64,000 nucleotides of DNA from positions 336,001 through 400,000 of the forward strand of contig JAVLUZ010000626.1 in assembly GCA_036768485.1 (NCBI GenBank), in the 5' to 3' direction. Numbering within the stretch: position 1 is the stretch's first letter; each line of letters starts with the position of its first letter. A program made the position numbers and the translations under genes. Below are positions 56,524-64,000 of this stretch, piece by piece. Origin of the DNA: Mermis nigrescens. Lineage: Eukaryota > Nematoda > Enoplea > Mermithida > Mermithidae. A model generated the notes under the pieces. That model worked only from the letters and a program-made list of their open reading frames with translations. It was not told where the DNA came from and did no database searches.

Positions 56524-58102
56524 GTACCGTCTCAACACTCCCACTGTCTCAACATTCCCACTGTCTCAACATTCCCACTGTCTCAACACTCCCACTCGAA
56601 TTCTCAACACTCCCACTGTCTCAACATTCACACTGTCGCAATGCTAAACGGGACCATATATGAGCATGAAGCGTCTGGGTGGGGTCTAGAGACCCCCTCT
56701 CGCCCAAGAATCTGGCGAACTTCCTAGAATTGTTATCACTGATACTTTTTGGAACTTGATCCCGTCTGGAGCCCCATAATTTTTAAGCTGCCCATGCATG
56801 AATGGTAAATTTCACTTAAGGGCGATAAGATTTACAACCTTGCACATATTCTAGTTCAGATTTAGGATTTTAAATATCACTTTATGGTTATAAGATCTAC
56901 GACCTTGCACATATTCTACTTCAACGGATTTGGGATTTTACTGACACAGATGCCACATGCCACTGTTTCGCATTTTCAATGGCGAAGCTATGGTAATTAG
57001 TTAGCAGGATTTAATGTCATCAAAAAATACATTAAGATGCAGGTATCGCGAAATGGGTTTCATTTTTATCAACATGCGTGATGATAACAACGCTATATCC
57101 ATTAAGAGTTTAACCAAGACGATATATAATTTTTATGTAATTGTATCTAATATTAAAGGTCAGGACCCGCCAATTTCAGGCAGGAGCTCCAACACGTCCA
57201 CGGGATCCTCGTTATGTTGCTGTGGACAATGGAATAGTGCGTGCCAAAGAAAATTTTGCACGCGAAATCATCGGGGTCCAGCCTGAACAGCTGATTGAAA
57301 ATGCACGCGGTTATTTGAATCACTTAATATTATCTTCTTGGTTAAACCGTTAATGGATATAGCGTTGTTATCATCACGCATGTTGATAAAAATGAAACGC
57401 ATTTCGCGATACCTGCAAATCTTGCTAACTAATTACCATAGCATCGCCATTGAAATTGCGAAACAGTGGCAGGTGGCATCCGTGTCAGTAAAATCCTAAA
57501 TCCGTTGAAGTAGAATATGTGCAAGGTCATGAATCTTATCACCATTAAGTGATATTTAAAATCCTAAATCTGAACTGGAATATGTGCAAGGTTGTAAATA
57601 TTATCGCCCTTGAGTGAATTTTACCGTTCATGCATGGGCAGCGTAAAAATTATGGAGCTCCAGACGGGATCAAGTCCCAAAAGGTATCAATGATAACAAT
57701 TCTTGGAAGTTCGCCGGATTCTTGGGCGAGAGGGGGTCTCTAGACCCCACCCAGACGCTTCATGCTCATATATGGTCCCGTTTAGCATTGCGACAGTGTG
57801 AATGTTGAGACAGTGGGAGTGTTGAGAATTCGAGTGGGAGTGTTGTGACAGTGGGAATGTTGAGACAGTTGGAATGTTGAGATAGTGGGACTGTTGAGAA
57901 TTCGAGTGGGAGTGTTGAGACAGTGGGAATGTTGAGACACTGGGAATGTTGAGATAGTGGGAATTTTGAGACAGTGGGAGTGTTGAGAATTCGAGTGGGA
58001 GTGTTGAGACAGTGGGAATGTTGAGACAGTGGGAATGTTGAGACAGTGGGAATGTTGAGACAGTGGGAATGTTGAGACGGTGGGAGTGTTGAGGCACAAT
58101 CC
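56524..58102. mobile_element. Fold-back element C with 17-bp minisatellite ends and a coding-like loop
   Basis: Outer arms are arrays of CTCAACATTCCCACTGT (left, 56529-56640) and its reverse complement (right, 57790-58093). Inside these a further inverted repeat continues to 57119 and 57337, so total arms are about 600-765 bp. AAAATCTG flanks both sides (56516..56523, 58103..58110), an 8-bp duplication. Right edge reads GAGGCACAATCC, matching the right edges of A (GAGACACAATC) and B (GGGACACAATC). The 217-bp loop holds a coding-like exon. Confidence 0.8.
57180..57353 (+). CDS. Coding-like exon in the loop of fold-back C (unrecognised)
   Basis: After an acceptor-like CCGCCAATTTCAG, 57 codons are open to a TAA at 57351..57353: AGAPTRPRDPRYVAVDNG, then IVRAKENFAREIIGVQPEQ, LIENARGYLNHLILSSWLNR. 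Codon use (GCC, CGC, GTC, CTG, CAG) contrasts with the AT-rich arms. The last codons and stop lie in the right inverted arm, so the stop may have come with the element. It could be a host exon captured by the fold-back element, or the stub of a lost transposase. No family recognised and no donor site identified. Confidence 0.35.
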   Translation, partial: AGAPTRPRDPRYVAVDNGIVRAKENFAREIIGVQPEQLIENARGYLNHLILSSWLNR

Positions 58103-58111
58103 AAAATCTGA

Positions 58112-58595
58112 CAAAACATTTTTTGGTACCTACCTAAGCACCTGTGTCAACATAACACTGATAGGTAAAAGAAGCAGCTTCTTGGAAACTTTTTTAATGA
58201 GTAGTAATTTTAGTTCAAGTAAGTATTCCCATTATTTTCGAGAAGTTTAAAATTTTATTATTCCAGAACGATCACCAAATTGATGAGCTCTTAATTTGAA
58301 CATTAATTAATGTTCTTTTTTCCAAAAAGAGTGTTCGTTTTTCAATCATTTATTTAATTTTTGCCAATTCTACAAAGTTGTATTCTTTAAGATAAAATAG
58401 ACTAGAGGATTCGTCTTGATTAAGGGCTTCTACGAAAATTCGTAACAAAATTAGTCATTTAAATACTGCATGATAGATTAATAGCGTTTTGATACATTTT
58501 TATTTTTTGTGAACTCTATTGAATTTTGTCACATTGTGCAAAGAATTTATCAGCGCTTCATTGTATTTCTAATAAATTATACGCTCATTTATATA
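58112..58595. other. Intergenic, nothing recognised
   Basis: AT-rich with no frame or repeat border. Confidence 0.5.
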
Positions 58596-58599
58596 ATTC

Positions 58600-59290
58600 A
58601 TTCATACTATATTCAGCGCTAAGCGGAATAAATTTCTATCACATTTCGTGAACAATCGAACCGTAAATAATGAAGGCCTTGGGTGTTGCTTCAATAATAT
58701 TAGAGCATAGCCTCGGGTAATTTATGCACCTCGTACGTTTATAAATTGTTATTTTAGTTAATTAATTACGGGTGGTTGGAGTTGATCCCTGGCCAGTAGT
58801 TTTAGGTGGTAAGTACTTTTGGCCTTTTGCCGCCGCCCATACATCACCAGCTAAAATTTCTTCCAAAAATCTACGCACGCCATATTTAACAACACGGGGT
58901 GTCCTTCCCATCGATGCGTCTTACTGTAAAATTAAGATTAAAAGCGCAAAAGCCTTAAATGGCTCCTTCGTTTTCCATAACGACGAGTAAGGAAGACCGG
59001 TCACCAGTTATAAGTTCAAATATCAATTATCTACGCAGCGTCAGTTGGCAGATTATAGCAATTTAACATCCGTTCGGTCGTTTGTCCGACAATTCTTGGA
59101 TTTTAGGCGGGCGTACTGTAATTTTTGCTTAGCGTTAGGGACAAAAAATCAGCAACTACCGGCATAGCCCCTCATTTGCCGGGCGCCAACCGGCTTTCGG
59201 GGGCGACAATTTTTTCCACTTTCACAATACAATTTAATTAACGCTTCGTTAATTATCAAACAATGTGTACATTCCAATTACCGACGCAGT
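58600..59290. repeat. Diverged duplicate segment D, copy 2
   Basis: Partner of 7255..8110, without the M2 MITE. Contains the intact 49-codon frame on the minus strand. Landmarks are listed under copy 1. Confidence 0.65.
58762..58911 (-). CDS. Unrecognised 49-codon basic protein
   Basis: Minus-strand frame MGRTPRVVKYGVRRFLEEIL, then AGDVWAAAKGQKYLPPK and TTGQGSTPTTRN, stop TAA. It is preceded 12 bp upstream by a good acceptor (TTAATTTTACAG), though a TAA lies in frame right at that junction, so the ATG would be the start in a spliced transcript. The amphipathic start (VRRFLEEILAGDVWAA) is protein-like. The homologous DNA at 7.6 kb has stops. No known family; may be the last exon of a small gene. 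Confidence 0.35.
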   Translation of the reverse strand: MGRTPRVVKYGVRRFLEEILAGDVWAAAKGQKYLPPKTTGQGSTPTTRN

Positions 59291-59299
59291 AAATCGATT

Positions 59300-60505
59300 G
59301 CTTGAACATATCAGGGATCTGACTATCGTTAAACCAAAAATTGTTCAATATCCATATTCGCAATGAATACCTACCGAATTTCACACAACTTTCGATAAAA
59401 CAAATGAAGTTATCGTCAATTTTAATCCCTTTCAATAAAAAATATATTGACGGTAAATGAAACTTTTAATAAAAAGTATATTATTAGTTTTGCATTGCGC
59501 TTATGGGTAAAATAAAATCTTTATCAGCGGAACATAATCAATTGCATCAAAAATATGCTTTCTAGGAATATATGTACTCGTATATGTATTTCAGATGATC
59601 ATTAAAACAAAAATGTTGCGTTGCAAGCTTTTCAAGAGAAAGTTGAAATTTAATTTTCATGAGCTTTAATTTTGATCTCGTAAAGAAATAAGCCAAGTTG
59701 CTACATTTAAAAAAATATTAAAAAAATAATCCGGGACTACGTATCTTCCTAAAAATAAAATAAAGGACAGGTTTTACAAAATTTAGAAATAATGCGCAGT
59801 ACGAACGAATTTAAACAGTGTAAATACGTTCTAGAATCGCGAACTTAATCATTTCTTGAGCACCTGAATAAAAACGAAATCAGGTTTGTCTCTATGTTCG
59901 ACGAATCAATTAGCAGCATAGACAAAAATAAAGAAGGAAAAATAAAAAACAAAGTGCTAATGAGAACTAAGATAAAAAATGACCATTATAAAAAACATTG
60001 TAAGAAAAACAATAAGGATATCAGAAGTTGGGAATTTTTTAGCTAATCTTCTATTGACCTTACCTGAAATGGTAATAGTACTTTTTCTTTAGAACCTCGG
60101 TTTTTTGAAAAATTAATTTCTCGCATTCTCGTAAGGTTTTTAGCAACTTTGTCGTCTAGTCCAAAAAGTGAAGGTTAACGAGTTGTAATTTTAATCCTTA
60201 ATTAAACTCGAAGAACATGGAGCAGCGGCTGAATTCTCGGGCTTCAAAAATTTCAAATAAGTCAAAACCCATTAAAATTGGTAATGGGGTGAAAAAATCA
60301 TTTTTTGACGTTTTTCATCAAAATCTGTTTATAAATGTCGAAAACTTGGAAAAAGACAGTTTAAAAAAATTAATTTTGAGGTCTACAGATTCCGGCTGGA
60401 GGGTCTTCTGGATTATGGGGTCTCTAGAACACCATTCCCTCACGTCCGCTTGCGCGTGATACTATAAATTATCAATGTGAGAAATTAAGTTCACAAAAAT
60501 TTCGA
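59300..60505. other. Intergenic and probable 3' UTR of the PRDM13-like gene
   Basis: AT-rich. At 60.28-60.46 kb is a worn M1-like stretch (AATCATTTTTTGACGTTTTT, TCATCAAAATC, CCCTCACGTCCGCTTGCG) that also yields an 80-codon frame without meaning. Confidence 0.45.
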
Positions 60506-60513
60506 TTTAACGT

Positions 60514-61158
60514 CTACGAATGTTTCGAGGAAAAATGACGTTCTAAATCTCGTTTTCGGACGAAAATTTTTTTACAAAAAGGACACAAAAAAGTTGTCAC
60601 ATTTGGCATCATGGGGCCATTGTCGAATTTCTGGGCGTGCAATCGAACGTGCTTGTTCAAATTACTCGGATCGCCGAACGGTCTGGCGCACACTTTGCAT
60701 TTCAACGGCTTAAAATTAAGGTGCGTTCGCAAATGAATTTTCAGACCGTATTTGCGCGAATAAATTTTGGCGCAATAGATGCACCGATGTCGTTGGCCGT
60801 CGACCGTTTTGCCCAAATTCGTGGCCAATAATTCGAGCGACGATTTTTGATGTTCGGCTAGAGTCAAATTTTGATCCCGATTAAAAGGCTGCACGAATTC
60901 GTTCGAACGTTTCTCGATTTTTTCGTCGCATTCGTAGCATTTTTCCGCTTCCTTTTTATGAGGAGCCGAATGAAATTTTTGGAGAATTTCGGAAGATTGC
61001 GACGCCTGCAACATTCCGCTATGATAATCGTCGTCCCAAGGCCGAAAAATCCGCGATTTTTTGCCGCCGGCCGACGCGGCGAGAGGTTTATTCGAGGAGT
61101 CCCGTTGAAATAGCTCATGCTCCGGTATCTTTACCATATTTTGATCAATCGTTCGCAT
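60514..61158 (-). CDS. Prdm13: PRDM13-like zinc-finger protein, C-terminal exon
   Basis: 214 codons on the minus strand. Three C2H2 zinc fingers: C126-C129-H142-H146 (IYSRKYGLKIHLRTH), C154-C157-H170-H174 (RPFGDPSNLNKHVRLH) and C192-C195-H208-H213 (RKRDLERHFSSKH). These helix sequences and their order are those I associate with PRDM13, a nuclear PR/SET-domain transcriptional regulator of neuronal fate in animals. A lone CxxC at 74-77 is not followed by a matching His pair. The PR domain is absent: an in-frame TGA lies upstream of the first ATG and an acceptor-like TTTATTGAAG ends 2 bp before it, so the true protein probably begins in exons beyond 61.2 kb or outside the window. Residues 1-120 are low-similarity and charged. 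Coding composition is clearly richer in G and C than the flanks. Confidence 0.75.
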   Translation of the reverse strand: MRTIDQNMVKIPEHELFQRDSSNKPLAASAGGKKSRIFRPWDDDYHSGMLQASQSSEILQKFHSAPHKKEAEKCYECDEKIEKRSNEFVQPFNRDQNLTLAEHQKSSLELLATNLGKTVDGQRHRCIYCAKIYSRKYGLKIHLRTHLNFKPLKCKVCARPFGDPSNLNKHVRLHAQKFDNGPMMPNVTTFLCPFCKKIFVRKRDLERHFSSKHS

Positions 61159-61257
61159 ATCTTCAATAAATATAGATATAGCATTTCGTCACTTGGATTC
61201 AAATCAAATTTAAATAATTCAAATCAAATTTAAATAATCGAATTATTGGCCACGACT

Positions 61258-61400
61258 TTTGTCTGCGATATCGGCGATATTGCCGACAAAAAATCGGCGA
61301 TATCGGTGACATCGACGATTTTATCGGCGATATCGCCAACTTTTATCGGCGATATCGGCGATGTAGCCGATATCGCGAACAAAAATTTTCGATATCGCCC
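61258..61400. repeat. Cluster of GGCGATATCGCC-type palindromes
   Basis: Around nine CGATATCG or CGATATTG cores in about 140 bp, for example CGGCGATATCGCCAAC. More occur at 63143-63212 (GTCGGCGATATCGCCGAC). Each core is a perfect palindrome. Lies just upstream of the PRDM13-like exon. Confidence 0.75.
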
Positions 61401-61439
61401 ACGTCAGAACCGCCTGAGAAGCCATATATAGATACTGTG

Positions 61440-62870
61440 TATGCGTATCATGCAATGCATGCATGTACATACATACATAATGGGGCATATACGTCACGTA
61501 ATATTGTGATTAGGAATGTTTAAATAAAATTGAATAGAAATTCAAAAAAATTAAGATAAATAGAGTAGAATAAAAAATAAATGGAAATCAATTTAAAAAA
61601 TAATAATGAAAGTAAAATATAAAAAAAATTATTACGAAAATTACGCAAATACAGAACTTATTTTTTGAACACCGGAAAAAAGATTTTATTATGCTCTCAT
61701 TCTCCGTGTTTTTCGATTTTTATTTCAAATGCGTGGCCAGGTAGGTGGCGGAGGGGGTACGTGCCCCCTTCGAAACCTTTGTTTTACTTTTGGAATAACT
61801 TCCTAGTCATTTCATTTTTCGTGTTAAAATTCTGAAATCATTTCGAATTTTAATGCATTTTCTAGTGTCAAAAATCTTTAAAATTTTCAATTTAATCTGG
61901 AATTTAATCCATTTACGCTTTTCTGACCTGTCAAAGATCCCGAATTCTGTGCTATGCACAAATTTGATATTTTTTGCATTTCTGGAGTCAAAAACTCAAA
62001 AATGGGCGTTTTGCGCACATTTAATCATTTTTACGTATCTCTAGGATTCATAATTTCAAAGATCCATTTGAACGCAGTAATTTTAAAGCATTTTCTACTG
62101 ACGGAATCTCCAAAATTTTGACCAATAAAGCTCGGCCGTTTCCGATGGGTTCGATCATTTTTACACAGCTTCTGACATTAAAATCCCCAAAAATTTATGT
62201 TTTTCATTTCTAGCATTAACAATTTCGCACTTCACACGAATTTAATCAATTTATGTCACTTACATTTCAAAGCTAAAAATCGGACGTTTCAAATGAATAA
62301 AGATCGTTTGAATGCATTTAGATTAATGATCTCCGAATTTTCGAGCTTCGTATATATCAATCCTAGAAGTTGGAAATTTCCCGCATCTTTGATCATTTGA
62401 TTGCATTTTCTCAGAAAACTTATTTTCAGTAATGCGGATTTATTTATTTTAAGTGTTTTATGGTTGGTACCCAGAAGAATCTAAGTACTCATCGTTAACG
62501 TAATAATTTTCAAATAGCCTTGTGGCAAAATATAAAAAACGATTTAATTATTTTTTAATTCTTGAGAGGCGCGCGATGGTGTGAAATGCAACAGGCAGAA
62601 TAGAACCATGTTTAGGAGATGAAACGTGCTAACGTGGCACAATAATAGATAAATAGCAAAAACGCGTCTGAATGCTCCGAAAACACTAAAAAAATTTACA
62701 TGTGTGCCCCTCCGAACCAAAATCCTGGCTACGCCTCAGGTTTTTTGAACCTGTCAGAAGAATAGTAGGAAATGAGTATATAACTGTCTTTAGAAAATTA
62801 AGGATTTTACGAAAGGCATACGGTATTACTAAATTTGTTTCTTCCCATGAAAACTCATTCGAGAGAATGA
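61440..62870. other. Intergenic or intronic, nothing recognised
   Basis: AT-rich. From 61.83 to 62.40 kb a loose series of units with TGCATTTTCTA, CCCAAAAATT and AATCATTTTTAC phrases recurs, suggesting worn tandem repeats of about 110-130 bp. No exon of the PR domain was found. Confidence 0.45.
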
Positions 62871-62879
62871 ATTTGCAAT

Positions 62880-63005
62880 TTTTAATTTAATTAATTTATT
62901 CTTAATCCAGCATTTAATTAATTAAATAATGAATTAATCAATTAAATGATTATTAAATAATTTATTTGAATTGATTAATTTTTTATCCTAATTAATTAAC
63001 TTTAT
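62880..63005. repeat. TTAATTAA-rich stretch
   Basis: About 125 bp with roughly ten TTAAT/ATTAA words, including TTTAATTAATTAAATAATG. Could be simple sequence or a cluster of homeodomain-type TAATTA sites. Confidence 0.6.
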
Positions 63006-63298
63006 TCAGTTTTTTCAGTCTACCTCGATTTGATGCTTTTAAGCTCATTAAAAATTCAGCCCAAAAATAACTAATTATTTGCATGCCAAACGCGTGCAAA
63101 TATTTTCTTCCACTGACTTTACTATATTTTGTACACAAATTGTCGGCGATATCGCAGAGAAATAGAAAAGGATCCCTTATCCCGATTTTAGTCGGCGATA
63201 TCGCCGACAGAATATCGGGAAAATCGGGGCACTTGTGAACTGAGAAAAATTCGACTTTCTCTTCTGAAGCGGGCTTCACACAACACATAGGAAGGGAA

Positions 63299-63790
63299 CA
63301 TTGGCGGATCCAGGATTTTCTGACGGTGGAGGGGTGCTAAAACCCAAATTTTCCTAATAGTGTCAAAAATTGTGCGAAAAACCCGTGAATTATGTTTAAA
63401 GTATCGGTTTCTTTTCCGTCTTTTGATAGACAGAATCACTCGTTATCTATGAAACAGAATTTTCGAAAATTTTCAACTGAAAACGCGCAAAATTAGTGCT
63501 AAAAATCGGCGCAAAGCACCGAAAAAATACTTGAGAGATCATTTCAAGAATTAAAAAGCTATGTTCTGTACATAAACAACTCTTCTGTCTTGAAAATAAA
63601 GTCTTTAGATTGCGAAGAAAGTCAGTAAATATCATTAATGAGTACTACCAGGCGCGAAGCGCCGGAAAATCTAAAAAAATTCGTGATAAAAAATGGCTAA
63701 AATCATAAAAATACACACATCAGCGCCCAAATATTTTTTTGACGACAGGGAGCGGCCGCCAACCCCCTGCCCCTTTTAAATCCCCGCTTG
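63299..63790. mobile_element. hAT-like non-autonomous element, complete (492 bp)
   Basis: Starts CATTGGCGGATCCAGGATTT, ends AAATCCCCGCTTG. Flanks GAAGGGAA (63291..63298) and GAAGGAAA (63791..63798) agree at 7 of 8. Interior shares TACCAGGCGCGAAGCGCCGG and ATGGCTAAAATCAT with the remnants at 24.4 kb. No transposase frame. Confidence 0.7.
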
Positions 63791-63799
63791 GAAGGAAAG

Positions 63800-64000
63800 G
63801 GATCTTAACCCACATATCCTACTATTAGCCTTAATCTGCTAATGCTTTTACGGCTAGAGAGTGCGAGAAGAGGAGCCATTTTTATGGCTATTTCAATTTA
63901 GGCTAAGGCTTAGTAATATGCATCCAGCTTGATGCTGGCAGGTAAGACAAGCTGGAACGACAATAACGGTCGAAGGCTGTATTAGGGTGTTTAGGTTTGA
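63800..64000. other. Right edge, nothing recognised
   Basis: Short GGCTAAGGCTTAG phrases recall the hairpin of the large inverted repeat, but no border or frame can be assigned. Confidence 0.4.

Noticed and set aside
56526..58119. Frames of SQHSHCLNIPTVSTFPL type
   Set aside because: By-products of the 17-bp array of element C; not conserved as protein.
60217..60459. 80-codon plus-strand frame
   Set aside because: Overlaps a worn M1 MITE-like stretch; the frame follows MITE blocks.
1..64000. tRNA or rRNA genes
   Set aside because: I saw no A-box/B-box pair with a cloverleaf-compatible layout and no rRNA core motifs; a covariance-model scan would be needed to exclude small RNAs.

Overview
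This is eukaryotic nuclear DNA from an invertebrate animal, most likely an insect; the order cannot be fixed from sequence alone. It is AT-rich, has small intron-split genes with GT/AG borders, a zinc-finger exon of the animal PRDM13 type, and a very high load of non-autonomous DNA transposons. Coding content is sparse: (i) three tandem copies of a small LEA-like gene (last codons of one copy at position 1, a copy at 15.7-19.5 kb and a copy at 38.2-41.3 kb, + strand); (ii) a 62-codon single-pass membrane protein with a PDZ-ligand-like tail (4.3-4.5 kb, -); (iii) the C-terminal zinc-finger exon of a PRDM13-like factor (60.5-61.2 kb, -). An unrecognised 49-codon frame (58.8 kb, -) has a broken homologue at 7.6 kb.

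Layout. 0-13.9 kb: 3' end of gene copy 0, nested hAT-type MITEs, the membrane-protein exon, a diverged duplicate segment (7.2-8.1 kb) and a field of TTTACAC/GTGTAAA repeats (11.3-12.9 kb). 13.96-15.16 kb: fold-back element A. 15.48-22.4 kb: duplication unit 1 (gene copy 1, fold-back element B1, MITEs, two elements with CAGGGTGGG-type ends). 23.14-37.53 kb: a large inverted repeat (arms about 4.5 kb) carrying a decayed LTR-retrotransposon gag; its loop holds half of a palindromic element and more gag. 37.93-45.07 kb: duplication unit 2 (gene copy 2, fold-back B2). 45.07-54.23 kb: a 9.16-kb palindromic element with exact inverted ends, a 6-bp target duplication and an empty site preserved elsewhere in the window. 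55.0-56.3 kb: direct repeats. 56.5-58.1 kb: fold-back element C with a coding-like exon in its loop. 58.1-64 kb: duplicate segment, PRDM13-like exon, GATATC palindromes and a 492-bp hAT-like element.

Most notable: three fold-back families (A, B, C) whose inverted ends are built of 17-bp tandem units that align with one another, each with an 8-bp direct flank, look like one undescribed superfamily of minisatellite-ended transposons. The 9.16-kb palindrome has Polinton-like ends (AG...CT, 6-bp target duplication) but no recognisable genes. Because the two gene-bearing units are duplicates, many insertions can be read against empty sites within the same window. Very similar inverted repeats are also a classic assembly hazard, so the large-scale order should be confirmed with long reads.
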